A DNA stretch of 40,894 nucleotides from an uncultured Rickettsiales bacterium (GCA_900550495.1 URSJ01000008.1:1-40894), one strand, 5' to 3'; positions 15,489 to 23,992 are shown, counted from the stretch's first letter. Numbers and translations are program-made. Notes: a model not told the origin generated them from the letters alone.

Positions 15489-17570
15489 TTACTTCGTCAG
15501 CTTTTTGATAACCTCATCTGCGACGTTCTGCGGCACTTCATCATAGTGCGACAATTCCATATATGGATTTGCACGCCCCTGGGACAAAGAACGCAAGGTC
15601 TTGACATATCCGAACAGGTTTGCCAACGGAACATAGGCTGAAATCTGCTGGTTACCAAACTGCGTTTCAATACCATTGATTTGTCCGCGGCGGCTGTTCA
15701 AGTCACCGATAATGTCACCGACATATTCTTCCGGCGTAGTTACCGAAAGCTTCATAATCGGTTCCAGCAACTTTGGCGATGCTTTTTTCATAGCTTCGCG
15801 GAAGCAAGCACGCGCCGCAATTTCAAAGCACAATACGTTAGAGTCAACTTCGTGATATTTACCATCAACTAACGTAGCCTTGAAATCTACTGTCGGATAG
15901 CCAATCAGAACACCTGTCTGTTGGGCTATCTTTAAACCCTTTTCAACACCCGGAATGTATTCTTTTGGAATCGCACCACCGACAATCTTGTTTTCGAATT
16001 CGTATCCTTTGCCCGGTTCCAATGGTTCAAATTCAATTTTAACCTGGGCGTACTGACCAGAACCACCAGACTGTTTTTTGTGGGTGTATTCTTCGGTAAC
16101 CGGTTTGCGGAATGTTTCACGGTATGCGATACGTGGTTCACCAACGCTCACGTCAACCTTGAATTCACGCAACAAACGATCAACCAAAATTTCCAAGTGC
16201 AATTCACCAACACCAGCCAAAATTGTCTGGCCAGATTCTTCGTCAACCGACACGCGGAACGACGGGTCTTCTTTGGCCAACGCCTGCAAGCCCAATGACA
16301 TTTTTTCAATATCAGCCTTGGTCTTGGGTTCAACGGCGATGCTGATAACCGGTTCTGGCACGTGAATATTTTCCAAAATGATTGGATTCGCTTCGTCGCA
16401 CAGTGTGTCACCAGTGATTGTTTCTTTCATACCAACCAATGTGATAATGTCGCCAGCCGACGCTTCTTTGATTTCTTCGCGTTGGTTCGAGTGCATCAAC
16501 AACATACGACCAACACGTTCACGTTTATCACGGTTAGAATTATAGATATATGAACCCGATGTCAATTTACCAGAATATATACGGATGAACATCAAGTTTC
16601 CGACGAACGGGTCATTTGCAACCTTGAACGCCAGCGCGCTGAACGGTTCTTTTGGATCTGGGTGACGTTCGGTAACTGTTTCACGGTCCATCTTTGTTCC
16701 CTTGATAGCCGGGATATCCAACGGACTTGGCAAATAGTCAACGATTGCATCCAACAATGGCTGAACACCCTTGTTCTTGAACGCCGTTCCACACAACACT
16801 GGGTTAAAGTTTTGTGCAATTGTTCCCTTGCGAATCAACTTTTTGATTGTGGCGACATCTGGTTTATTTCCTTCCATATAGGCTTCCATAATATCATCGT
16901 CCAGCGTCACAACTTCTTCAATCAATTTGTTGTGCAATTCTTCGGCTTTTTCGCGTAAATCTTCTGGGATTTCTTTGATGTGTGGTTCTTTACCCATATC
17001 ATCTTCCCAAACAATCGCGCGCATTTCAACGACGTCAACAACGCCACGGAAATCAGATTCTGCGCCGATTGGGAAATTGATGACCAACGGATTTGCACCC
17101 AAACGTTCACGAATCATATCAACACAACGGAAAAAGTTTCCACCAATACGATCCATTTTGTTGATAAAGCAAATACGTGGAACATTATAACGATCCGCTT
17201 GACGCCATACAGTTTCTGTCTGGGGCTGAACACCGGACACAGATTCAAACACTGCGACCGCGCCGTCTAAAACACGCAGCGAACGTTCTACTTCCATTGT
17301 AAAATCAACGTGTCCCGGGGTATCAATCAAATTGATACGGTGATCACGCCAAAAGCACGTTGTTGCCGCAGACGTAATCGTGATACCACGTTCTTGTTCC
17401 TGTTCCATCCAGTCCATCGTCGCGCCACCATCGTGAACTTCGCCGATTTTATATGTTTTTCCTGTATAGAAAAGAATACGTTCTGATGTTGTTGTTTTAC
17501 CCGCGTCAATATGGGCCATAATGCCGATATTGCGGTACATATGTAAAGGTGCGGTTTTTCCGACTGACAT
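15489..17570 (-). CDS. fusA: Elongation factor G
   Basis: 693 residues, full length. EF-G drives translocation of tRNA and mRNA and, with RRF, ribosome recycling. AHIDAGKT (19-26), DTPGHVDF (83-90) and NKMD (137-140) form the GTPase core; domains II-V follow, including SGGSGQYAQVKIEFEP of domain IV and the C-terminal YVGDIIGDLNSRRGQI. It lies in the classic place between rpsG and tuf, and AAGGAAAG precedes its ATG. Confidence 0.99.
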   Translation of the reverse strand: MSVGKTAPLHMYRNIGIMAHIDAGKTTTSERILFYTGKTYKIGEVHDGGATMDWMEQEQERGITITSAATTCFWRDHRINLIDTPGHVDFTMEVERSLRVLDGAVAVFESVSGVQPQTETVWRQADRYNVPRICFINKMDRIGGNFFRCVDMIRERLGANPLVINFPIGAESDFRGVVDVVEMRAIVWEDDMGKEPHIKEIPEDLREKAEELHNKLIEEVVTLDDDIMEAYMEGNKPDVATIKKLIRKGTIAQNFNPVLCGTAFKNKGVQPLLDAIVDYLPSPLDIPAIKGTKMDRETVTERHPDPKEPFSALAFKVANDPFVGNLMFIRIYSGKLTSGSYIYNSNRDKRERVGRMLLMHSNQREEIKEASAGDIITLVGMKETITGDTLCDEANPIILENIHVPEPVISIAVEPKTKADIEKMSLGLQALAKEDPSFRVSVDEESGQTILAGVGELHLEILVDRLLREFKVDVSVGEPRIAYRETFRKPVTEEYTHKKQSGGSGQYAQVKIEFEPLEPGKGYEFENKIVGGAIPKEYIPGVEKGLKIAQQTGVLIGYPTVDFKATLVDGKYHEVDSNVLCFEIAARACFREAMKKASPKLLEPIMKLSVTTPEEYVGDIIGDLNSRRGQINGIETQFGNQQISAYVPLANLFGYVKTLRSLSQGRANPYMELSHYDEVPQNVADEVIKKLTK

Positions 17571-17627
17571 AGATTCTTTCCTTGTTTATGTTTTGTTTTA
17601 ACCCAATTTGTTGTTTTGTTGATAAAA

Positions 17628-18101
17628 TTACCAACGGAAGTGTGCAAACGCCTTGTTCGCATCTGCCATTTTATGCGTATCAATCTTTTTCTTGAACGCA
17701 CCACCCTGGCCTGACAATGCATCACGCAGTTCACCGAACAAGCGATCTTCCATTGCGCGTTCGCCACGTTTACGTGCGAACATCACCAACCAACGCAACG
17801 CCAATGTCTGTTGACGCGCCGGACGAACTTCAACCGGCACCTGGTAAGTTGCACCGCCAACACGACGGCCTTTGACCTCTACTGATGGTTTCAACGCATC
17901 AACCGCTTCCAAGAAAGCAGCCAATTCATCGCCGTCTTTTGCAACTTTTTTCAGTTTTTCCAGTGCGCCATACACGATATTTTCGGCAACTTCTTTCTTG
18001 CCGTCCCACATAACAATATTAATACATTTTGCAACAACCAGATTGTTGTATTTGGAATCTGGCAGAATTTCGCGTTTTGCTGCACTTTTACGTCTTGACA
18101 T
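17628..18101 (-). CDS. rpsG: 30S ribosomal protein S7
   Basis: 157 residues. S7 initiates assembly of the 30S head and contacts tRNA in the E site. It starts MSRRKSAAKREILPDSKY and carries NIVMWDGKKEVAENIVYGAL, then KGRRVGGATYQVPVEVRPAR and RALRWLV-like ALRWLVMFARKRGE; the C-terminus ends NKAFAHFRW as in the family. It is about 80 bp downstream of rpsL with two small hairpins between. Confidence 0.98.
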   Translation of the reverse strand: MSRRKSAAKREILPDSKYNNLVVAKCINIVMWDGKKEVAENIVYGALEKLKKVAKDGDELAAFLEAVDALKPSVEVKGRRVGGATYQVPVEVRPARQQTLALRWLVMFARKRGERAMEDRLFGELRDALSGQGGAFKKKIDTHKMADANKAFAHFRW

Positions 18102-18180
18102 TTTTGTTTTCCTTTTATTTCTTCATCTGTTCGTTCAGATTACTCACATGACAGTGCCATGTGCATGGGTTATCTTATAA

Positions 18181-18552
18181 TTATTTGCCGGCCTTGGCAC
18201 CATACAAGGAACGACCTTGTTTTCTGCTGTCAACGCCCTTGGTATCCAAAACACCACGAATGATGTGATATTTAACACCAGGCAAGTCCTTTACACGGCC
18301 GCCACGAATCATAACAACACTGTGTTCCTGCAAATTGTGACCTTCGCCAGGAATGTATGCGGTCACTTCGCGACCATTGGCCAGTTTAACACGTGCAACC
18401 TTACGCTGCGCCGAGTTAGGTTTCTTTGGTGTGGTTGTGTACACACGTGTGCAAACACCACGTTTCTGCGGAGCTTCCATCATATCAGGGGCCGTTGATT
18501 TAACGACAACCTTTTTACGTGGTTTCCGAATCAGTTGATTTACTGTTGGCAT
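18181..18552 (-). CDS. rpsL: 30S ribosomal protein S12
   Basis: 123 residues, first gene of the superoperon. S12 monitors decoding in the A site. The KKPNSA loop (Lys43/Lys44) and GRVKDLPG loop (Lys88, Asp89) are wild type, so no classical streptomycin-resistance substitution is visible. The end SLYGAKAGK is typical. It is transcribed from the strong promoter at 18701-18729 with a leader of about 140 nt. Confidence 0.99.
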   Translation of the reverse strand: MPTVNQLIRKPRKKVVVKSTAPDMMEAPQKRGVCTRVYTTTPKKPNSAQRKVARVKLANGREVTAYIPGEGHNLQEHSVVMIRGGRVKDLPGVKYHIIRGVLDTKGVDSRKQGRSLYGAKAGK

Positions 18553-18700
18553 TCAAAATCTCTTTGTTTGTTCTTCTTTTTTTGCTTGCACAAAAACTGC
18601 CCCACAGATTTATCTCAACGGAAATTCCGCGATTATAAACCTGTCAAACGTGCAGATTTCTGTGTTTTTCACTTTCCTTGTTTACACGGAAAGCGAACAT
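18553..18700 (-). promoter_or_regulatory. 5' leader of the str-S10-spc operon
   Basis: About 140 nt of untranslated RNA separate the predicted start site (near 18694) from rpsL. An internal TATAAT occurs near 18634-18639 but has no -35 at the right distance. I see no clear ribosomal-protein binding structure. The SD before rpsL is weak. Confidence 0.5.
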
Positions 18701-18729
18701 ACTATAACCATACAGCCCCGCATTGTCAA
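18701..18729 (-). promoter_or_regulatory. Strong sigma-70-type promoter of the ribosomal superoperon
   Basis: TTGACA (18724-18729) and TATAGT (18701-18706) are spaced by exactly 17 bp, reading toward rpsL. It is the best promoter match in the window, as expected for a ribosomal operon. A GC-rich stretch (GCGGGG) lies within the spacer. Confidence 0.85.
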
Positions 18730-18852
18730 GAATTTTTATCACGCGCACATTGAAAAAACGCCTGTTTTTAGGGGTTATTCGCCGCCACACAAATGACAAA
18801 CAATTTATTTGTGTAAGACTAAAACTGGACAAATAAAAAATATAGAAACCAA

Positions 18853-19614
18853 TCAGAATTTTACCGAAAAACCGACACCCAATTTCCAATAGTTATCATA
18901 GTCCATCAAATTGTTATCGGCGTCCCTGGTTTCAAAATGATATTTAACATATGGATTTATTGACGCGGCGGTGGACATATTATACACAACCTGGGCACTG
19001 ATGGCGCGATTATATATTGTCTTGGGCCGCGAAATTTGCAAGAACGCATAATCCAGCCCCAAAATTGCCGCAACATCGTCCAAGAAATAATACATAACCT
19101 GGGGCGAAATTTTAATATTCCAAAAATTTCCATCGCCGTCCTTGACAAACTGGGGCGACAATTTGACCGACCATTGCGCGCGTCGCCACCGCACACCGTG
19201 CAATCGCGTATCCAGCGTCACGTTATTTCGCCCATATCGCGCGCCATTGTCGGCACGCCGGGTCCACGCCGGACCGTATGCCAGGCCGGCCTCAAATTTC
19301 AATGGCGGGGTTGTCCATATTTTATACAGCACGCCAATTTGCGTATCGGAATAATCGTTATCCGTGCTGAATTGCACCGTGAAATTGTCATCGGGACTGT
19401 AATCCAATGTCAAACTGGTATTATGTATGCGACCGGCCGAAAAATCCGTCTGGGAATGTCCATCGCGCGTGCGCCCCGTGACAAATGCCGCGCCAAAGTG
19501 TGCCGAAAATTCACCGGGGTGCACAATACGACTGACGTCACCAATGTCGGCGCGCGCCGCGCCCAAACCGACACCAATCATCATTATAAAAAGCCAGCGC
19601 ACACGGACCATCAT
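18853..19614 (-). CDS. Predicted outer-membrane beta-barrel protein
   Basis: 253 residues. A signal peptide with cleavage near GAARA|DIG is followed by about 230 residues of alternating hydrophobic/polar strands with aromatic girdles (FTVQFSTDNDYSDTQIGVLY, PLKFEAGLAYGPAWT, INPYVKYHFETR). It ends in the outer-membrane signature Phe (GVGFSVKF). It starts with MM after GGGGGAT. No residue pattern identifies a transported substrate. Its size suits a 10-12-strand barrel. It is the gene upstream of the rpsL promoter and lies downstream of another barrel gene, separated by a terminator. Confidence 0.75.
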   Translation of the reverse strand: MMVRVRWLFIMMIGVGLGAARADIGDVSRIVHPGEFSAHFGAAFVTGRTRDGHSQTDFSAGRIHNTSLTLDYSPDDNFTVQFSTDNDYSDTQIGVLYKIWTTPPLKFEAGLAYGPAWTRRADNGARYGRNNVTLDTRLHGVRWRRAQWSVKLSPQFVKDGDGNFWNIKISPQVMYYFLDDVAAILGLDYAFLQISRPKTIYNRAISAQVVYNMSTAASINPYVKYHFETRDADNNLMDYDNYWKLGVGFSVKF

Positions 19615-19659
19615 TTATCCCCCAGGTTACCGTCCGCGCCCCAATCGCACAACAGGACA

Positions 19660-19694
19660 AAATTCAAAACAAAGACCCGCGCAATCTGCGCGGG
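19660..19694 (-). terminator. Terminator after the 261-residue barrel gene
   Basis: CCCGCGCA-GAT-TGCGCGGG (8-bp perfect stem) is followed by TCTTTGTTTTGAATTTT on the minus strand, ending the transcript of the gene at 19720-20505. Its T-rich tail comes before the next barrel gene. Confidence 0.85.
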
Positions 19695-19719
19695 CCAATG
19701 CCTTTCTCTAATTAAATCA

Positions 19720-20505
19720 TTAGAACTGGATACCGAATTTGCCACCAAATGCAAATCCTGCATCTGTGGACCATTCACCGGCAGCTTTGTGGGACATTGC
19801 GCGTCCAACATATGCACCAACAAACGAGTTTTCACAGAAGTTATAGTTCACACCAACTGTGCCTGTCCATGTGCCAGCGTTTTCAACTTTGACTTTACCA
19901 AACATCTTGTCATCAGTCGTGCCGGTATATTCAACACCGCCAACCAATGCCCAGTTGTCGTTCAATGTCAAGAACGCATCTGCGCCCAAGCGAACTGTGT
20001 GCCAGCCGTCATCATTCCAATTGAACGATTCACTGTTCACATAATCCATTGCAACGTGACCAGCCAGTGTCAAATTACCCATTGTTTTACCAACCTGGGC
20101 ACCAACTGTCCACTGATAGTATGTCAAATCCTTATCCAGGAATGAACCTTTGTATGGCATAACTGGACCAACACCATAACTGCCGGTCAAATCAACCATC
20201 CAGCCATTCATATCCATTACGCGATATGACAGCCCTACGCCCATTGTATCCCAATCAGATGAATCAAACCAATCGGTTTCACTGACAGATGTTGCAACCG
20301 CAATTGACAATTTGTCCGTGATGCCGTATCCGAATTCTTCGGACGCGCCCCAGGCCGTCGTTGCCTTGGAATGCGACGCCACTTCGGTCACGCTGTAAAA
20401 TTTGCCCTGGTCTGGACGATACAGCGGATTATCGTTTATAACCGCAGCATTCGCAGCCGAAACCGCAAATACAGCCATCAAGGAAGTTAAAGTCAATTTT
20501 TTCAT
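19720..20505 (-). CDS. Predicted outer-membrane beta-barrel protein (porin-like)
   Basis: 261 residues from MKKLTLTSLMAVFAVSAANA|AV, a classical signal peptide; AAGGA lies just upstream, so the longer frame is rejected. The mature part is a repeated beta-strand pattern rich in Gly and aromatic residues (GVGLSYRVMDMNGWMVDLTG, ALVGGVEYTGTT, GVNYNFCENSFVGAYVG), closing with GGKFGIQF, a C-terminal Phe recognised by the Bam machinery. It probably forms a small barrel in the outer membrane. No substrate can be named. It has its own promoter and terminator. Confidence 0.78.
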   Translation of the reverse strand: MKKLTLTSLMAVFAVSAANAAVINDNPLYRPDQGKFYSVTEVASHSKATTAWGASEEFGYGITDKLSIAVATSVSETDWFDSSDWDTMGVGLSYRVMDMNGWMVDLTGSYGVGPVMPYKGSFLDKDLTYYQWTVGAQVGKTMGNLTLAGHVAMDYVNSESFNWNDDGWHTVRLGADAFLTLNDNWALVGGVEYTGTTDDKMFGKVKVENAGTWTGTVGVNYNFCENSFVGAYVGRAMSHKAAGEWSTDAGFAFGGKFGIQF

Positions 20506-20558
20506 AATATATCCTTTCCTTTTGTTAAAGAACACTAGATTGCTTTCTAGCTGTCTAT

Positions 20559-20588
20559 ATTTTACTGTGAACATATACCCATTTTCAA
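20559..20588 (-). promoter_or_regulatory. Candidate promoter of the 261-residue barrel gene
   Basis: TTGAAA and TAAAAT are spaced by 18 bp on the minus strand, about 55 bp upstream of the ATG at 20505. Confidence 0.5.
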
Positions 20589-20600
20589 CAGCAAAGATTT

Positions 20601-20629
20601 TTGCAAAAGCTCCTAAAACATGTTATAAT
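20601..20629 (+). promoter_or_regulatory. Orphan plus-strand promoter
   Basis: TTGCAA-17-TATAAT reads on the plus strand into a 60-70 nt stretch with no ORF, ending at the hairpin 20675-20690. All genes around it are on the minus strand. Confidence 0.5.
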
Positions 20630-20635
20630 TCGCGC

Positions 20636-20697
20636 GTTCGCGATTCGGACACCCCCACAAAACTTATATAAAACGCCCAGAAATCCGGGCATTTTTA
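20636..20697 (+). ncRNA. Candidate small RNA
   Basis: This short transcript is predicted from the orphan promoter at 20601-20629 and the terminator-like hairpin at 20675-20697. It starts in a GCGCG/CGCG-rich segment (GCGCGTTCGCG). No known family is recognised. The hairpin also serves the opposite strand, so an RNA gene is only a possibility. Confidence 0.3.
20675..20697. terminator. Bidirectional terminator downstream of mltG
   Basis: GCCC-8-GGGC has ATTTTTATTG on the plus side and GTTTTATAT on the minus side. It would end the mltG transcript (minus strand) and any plus-strand RNA from 20636. The stem is short (4-5 bp). Confidence 0.55.
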
Positions 20698-20757
20698 TTG
20701 TTTGTTTTTTAAAATATTAAAATAGCAAATTATTAAAAATTTTAACAAATGCCGTTT

Positions 20758-21771
20758 TTAGTTTTTATTTCTGGATTTTTTTATCTGACGCCAGTCAGCA
20801 TGATTTCGCATATGTTCTTCATACGAATTTGAAAACTTGTGTCCACCACGCCCATCTGCAACAAAGAACAAGTAATTAGTATCCGCCGGACGCAACACGG
20901 CACGAATCGCAGACTGGCCCACATTGGCAATTGGTGCCGGTGGCAGACCATTATTTGTATACGTGTTATACGGACTGTCCACACGCAGATGACCACGCAA
21001 CAGTGGTGCGCCCTGCATATCACCCAATCCGTTTGTGATTGCATAAACAACCGTTGGATCCGCTTGCAGTCGCATATTTTTGTTCAGGCGATTTAAATAC
21101 ACGCTGGCCACAATCGGCATTTCCGATTCGCGTGGTGTTTCCTTTTGAACGATTGATGCCAATGTTATAACCTGGTTCCAATTTTTCAGTGGCTTTGGCA
21201 TAACGCGCCCTGCCTTGCCCCAGGCGTCCTGAATATTTGACATCTTTTTGCGTGCCAGTTCCAACAACGCCAAGCGTGATGTCCCACGCGCCACCCGATA
21301 CGTATCAGGGAATATATCGCCATCGCGCAAATTGCATACCGGCGCATTGTTTCCGACTGCACATTCCACATCGCCCGTCAGTGCCGCACTGGTCAACAAT
21401 AATTGTTTGGTCTGTTTTATGGTCAGCCCTTCGGGGATAACAACCTGTGTCGTTGCAATATCGCCACGTGCCAACATTCGCGCCACATGCCACACACTGG
21501 CACCGCGCGGAATATCATATACCCCGCTTTGGATTTTACCGCCATGTGCACGCACCGCAAATTTAAATAAATCAGGCGACGAAACCAAATTCTGGGCCGC
21601 CAGTGCACCTGCAACTGATGCGACCGAAGCGCCCCGTGCCAATGTGAACGTTGTGTCCTGGCGAACAGGCGACTGGATTCCAAACGTATATATTATACCA
21701 ACCAGTCCCATTGTGATAACAGCACTGGCCAACTTTACTAATTTTTTATCATATAATTTTTTACGACGCAT
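20758..21771 (-). CDS. mltG: Endolytic murein transglycosylase MltG (YceG family)
   Basis: 337 residues. MltG cleaves nascent peptidoglycan strands in the periplasm and helps set glycan length. An N-terminal membrane anchor (about 14-31) precedes a LysM-like domain (GASVASVAGALAAQNLV), DIFPDTYRV (152-160) and the catalytic-domain motif LASIVQKET; the conserved Glu of the family is most likely Glu211 (QKET). ADPTVVYAI, SPYNTYTNNGLPPAPI and YLFFVADGRGGHKFS complete the signature. No SD precedes the ATG, and a -10-like box lies 7 bp upstream, so translation may be leaderless or start further in. Confidence 0.95.
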   Translation of the reverse strand: MRRKKLYDKKLVKLASAVITMGLVGIIYTFGIQSPVRQDTTFTLARGASVASVAGALAAQNLVSSPDLFKFAVRAHGGKIQSGVYDIPRGASVWHVARMLARGDIATTQVVIPEGLTIKQTKQLLLTSAALTGDVECAVGNNAPVCNLRDGDIFPDTYRVARGTSRLALLELARKKMSNIQDAWGKAGRVMPKPLKNWNQVITLASIVQKETPRESEMPIVASVYLNRLNKNMRLQADPTVVYAITNGLGDMQGAPLLRGHLRVDSPYNTYTNNGLPPAPIANVGQSAIRAVLRPADTNYLFFVADGRGGHKFSNSYEEHMRNHADWRQIKKSRNKN

Positions 21772-21777
21772 AATGAC

Positions 21778-21807
21778 GTATTATTACAGATAAAACTCAA
21801 TTTGCAA
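21778..21807 (-). promoter_or_regulatory. Candidate mltG promoter very close to the start codon
   Basis: TTGCAA-18-TAATAC on the minus strand places the transcription start at or next to the mltG ATG at 21771. It would produce a leaderless mRNA if used. Confidence 0.4.
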
Positions 21808-21811
21808 TGTG

Positions 21812-21837
21812 TAATAAAAAACACCGCTGACGCGGTG
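21812..21837 (-). terminator. Terminator of the tRNA-Pro gene
   Basis: CACCGC-GTCA-GCGGTG is followed by TTTTTTATT on the minus strand, 11 bp after the tRNA CCA end. Confidence 0.9.
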
Positions 21838-21848
21838 ATTTTTTATTG

Positions 21849-21925
<77 letters not shown>

Positions 21926-21954
21926 AAAACTGGCATTTTTTCTATGCGGGTTGG

Positions 21955-21983
21955 ATTATGCAACGCACTGAATAAAAAATCAA
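21955..21983 (-). promoter_or_regulatory. Promoter of tRNA-Pro
   Basis: TTGATT-17-CATAAT on the minus strand ends about 30 bp upstream of the tRNA 5' end. Confidence 0.65.
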
Positions 21984-22062
21984 CTGTTTTTATTTTTTCT
22001 TTATACTTGTAAATATCATTTTTTTTGCCATATTTATCAGAGCAACAACGAAAGGAATAAAT

Positions 22063-23754
22063 ATGTTTGCATTACGATTTTTGCCAAAAGATAAATTTGA
22101 CAGTTATGATGATTATCGCCAGAACGCCGTTGTTCACGTCCCTGATAACTTTAATTTCGCATACGATGTTATTGACGTTCTGGCCAACGAAGAACCTGAC
22201 CACGTTGCCCTGTTGTGGACTGATGACAGTGGCGAGAAAAAAAGATTCACATATCGCGACCTGTCGCTGATGTCTAATTCTGTGGCGAATTTCTTGGCCG
22301 CACGCGGATTAAAAAAAGGCGATACTGCCCTGTTATTTATGCGCCGTCGTTGGGAATATTGGATTTTAATGATGGCTATGCACAAACTGGGGGCGATTCC
22401 AATTCCGTCCACCAATCAATTAAAGGCCGAAGATATTAAATACCGTATTGATACGGCCGGCGTTCAGGCAATCATAGCATTTGATGACGGCACGGTGATG
22501 CACGAAATCACGTCCGCCATTGGCGACAGTGCGATTCAACTGATTTCAAACACAGAAATTGCACGCGCGATTGATGAAATGCCAACAACGTTTGAACGCG
22601 TTCCAAACCAGAATTCGGACACAATGGTGATTTATTTCACCAGTGGCACAACCGATTTGCCAAAAATGGTTGCACACGATTTTACATATCCATTGGGACA
22701 CATAAACACGGCTGTGTTTTGGCAACGCCTGCGCGACGGCGACATACATCTGACGGTATCAGAATCCGGGTGGGCAAAATGCTCGTGGGGGAAAATGTAT
22801 GGCCAATGGATGGCAGGCGCGACTGTGTTTGTGTATGACTTTGCCGGGATTGCGACTGCGCACGATTTGCTAACCGCGATGTCTGAAAATCACGTGACAT
22901 CGTTCTGTGCGCCACCAACCGCATACAAGATGTTGATACACGGCGACCTGTCCAGATATGATTTATCATCTTTGACCAAGGTTGACATCGCAGGCGAAGC
23001 ATTAAATCCCGAAGTATATGACAGATTTTTGGCCCAGACAGGCATAAAACTGCGCGAAGGTTTTGGTCAAACAGAAACTTGTGTAATGTTATTCACCAAC
23101 GAATGGATTGAACCACGCCCCGGCAGTATGGGAATGCCTGCGGCCGGTTGGGACGTAGAATTGCTGGACGAACGTGGCCGCCCGGTCCCAGATGACACAG
23201 TTGGTGAAATTTGCATTTCATTGAAAAATGGTCGCCCGGTCGGTCTGTTCCAGGGATACCACAATGCCGAAAAACTGACGGCCGGCGTATTCCGTGACGG
23301 GTATTATCACACTGGCGACGTTGCATATCGTGACGCCGACGGATATTACTGGTTTGTTGGTCGCAACGACGATTTGATTAAAACATCTGGATACCGCGTC
23401 AGCCCGTTCGAGGTGGAAAGTGTCTTGATTGAACACCCGGCTGTGCGCGAATGTGCCGTCACAGGTATTCCCGATGCGTCACGTGGTATGGCGGTCAAGG
23501 CGACGATTGTGCTGAACAAATATTTTCAATCAACTGAATTTTTAAAGGGTCAATTACAGCAGCACGTTCGTAATCGCACCGCGCATTACAAATGTCCGCG
23601 CGTGATTGAATTCGTTGACAGTCTGCCTATGACAATCAGCGGAAAAATTCGTCGCGCCCTGATACGCACGATTGACAGCACAAAAAGCACTATCATCACA
23701 CCAATAAAAACCACCATTGGTTTCGGCAAAGATGATGACAAGGACAAAAAATAA
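22063..23754 (+). CDS. AMP-forming acyl-CoA synthetase (medium-chain/ACSM-like)
   Basis: 563 residues. It belongs to the adenylate-forming ligases, which activate a carboxylic acid with ATP and join it to CoA. A3 phosphate loop YFTSGTTDLPKM (191-202; the usual Gly after SGTT is Asp), A5 GFGQTET (333-339), A7 YHTGD (415-419), A8 GRNDDLIKTSGYRVSPFEVE (433-452), and A10 Lys528 in SGKIRR. The WAKCSWGKMYGQWMAGA segment resembles the ACSM/benzoate-CoA type more than acetyl-CoA synthetase. The substrate is unknown. The C-terminus has a Lys/Asp tail. AAGGAATAA precedes the ATG. It is monocistronic, between tRNA-Pro and a structured RNA. Confidence 0.9.
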   Translation: MFALRFLPKDKFDSYDDYRQNAVVHVPDNFNFAYDVIDVLANEEPDHVALLWTDDSGEKKRFTYRDLSLMSNSVANFLAARGLKKGDTALLFMRRRWEYWILMMAMHKLGAIPIPSTNQLKAEDIKYRIDTAGVQAIIAFDDGTVMHEITSAIGDSAIQLISNTEIARAIDEMPTTFERVPNQNSDTMVIYFTSGTTDLPKMVAHDFTYPLGHINTAVFWQRLRDGDIHLTVSESGWAKCSWGKMYGQWMAGATVFVYDFAGIATAHDLLTAMSENHVTSFCAPPTAYKMLIHGDLSRYDLSSLTKVDIAGEALNPEVYDRFLAQTGIKLREGFGQTETCVMLFTNEWIEPRPGSMGMPAAGWDVELLDERGRPVPDDTVGEICISLKNGRPVGLFQGYHNAEKLTAGVFRDGYYHTGDVAYRDADGYYWFVGRNDDLIKTSGYRVSPFEVESVLIEHPAVRECAVTGIPDASRGMAVKATIVLNKYFQSTEFLKGQLQQHVRNRTAHYKCPRVIEFVDSLPMTISGKIRRALIRTIDSTKSTIITPIKTTIGFGKDDDKDKK

Positions 23755-23758
23755 AAAA

Positions 23759-23778
23759 CGCCCATTCGGGCGTTTTTT
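23759..23778. terminator. Bidirectional terminator after the acyl-CoA synthetase
   Basis: CGCCC-ATTC-GGGCG is flanked by AAAAAA and TTTTTT, right after the stop codon. Confidence 0.9.
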
Positions 23779-23779
23779 A

Positions 23780-23808
23780 TTGGCGACAAAAATCTATTGT
23801 GATATAAT
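23780..23808 (+). promoter_or_regulatory. Promoter of the structured RNA / lipoprotein leader
   Basis: TTGGCG-17-TATAAT on the plus strand predicts a start near 23815, directly at the 5' hairpin of the RNA described next. Confidence 0.65.
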
Positions 23809-23814
23809 TATATG

Positions 23815-23992
23815 CGTGTGGCGCGTTGCCGCACTGGGTTTAAGCACCCATCAGAAAGCGTCAGTGATGACGAAAAAAATCGCCAACCCGATTTTGGGTT
23901 GGGGTGTGTCGAATATATTGAATAAGGCACGCAATCCTTTCTGATTGTGCTTAAACTCCAACCCGCCAATTTTTTGGTGGCATTTTATTTTA
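23815..23992 (+). ncRNA. Structured RNA with terminator; possible riboswitch-like leader
   Basis: A densely paired ~175-nt RNA. 5' hairpin GTGTGGC/GCCGCAC (23816-23834). Long-range stem of 10 bp, GTTTAAGCAC (23838-23847) with GTGCTTAAAC (23947-23956), continued inward by CAGAAAG/CTTTCTG. Inside are three hairpins: CGTCA/TGACG, CCAACCC/GGGTTGG (23883-23902), GTGTGTC/GGCACGC with G-U pairs. It closes with a terminator, CCGCCAA/TTGGTGG then CATTTTATTTT. The GGGTTGG strand can instead pair with a second CCAACCC at 23958-23964, which overlaps the terminator stem. It lies 23 nt upstream of a lipoprotein ATG. It matches no RNA family I recognise (not SRP, tmRNA or RNase P); 6S-like length but no clear central bubble. 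Confidence 0.55.
23963..23992 (+). terminator. Terminator closing the structured RNA
   Basis: CCGCCAA-TTTT-TTGGTGG (one G-U pair) is followed by a T-rich run. It ends just before the SD (AGAGGGA) of the lipoprotein gene, so it could either end an independent RNA or attenuate the gene. Confidence 0.65.

Noticed and set aside
18634..18650. Second promoter in the rpsL leader (TTTGACAGGTTTATAATC)
   Set aside because: TTGACA and TATAAT overlap almost directly, with only about 3 bp between them, far from the needed 16-18.
23838..23956. Retron msr-msd reading of the 10-bp inverted repeat
   Set aside because: The a1/a2-like repeat is suggestive, but the adjacent gene encodes a lipoprotein and no reverse transcriptase is present.
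23815..23992. 6S, SRP, tmRNA or RNase P RNA
   Set aside because: Length fits 6S, but there is no single long hairpin with a central bubble, no GGAAGG-type SRP loop, and no tRNA-like ends. Kept as unknown.
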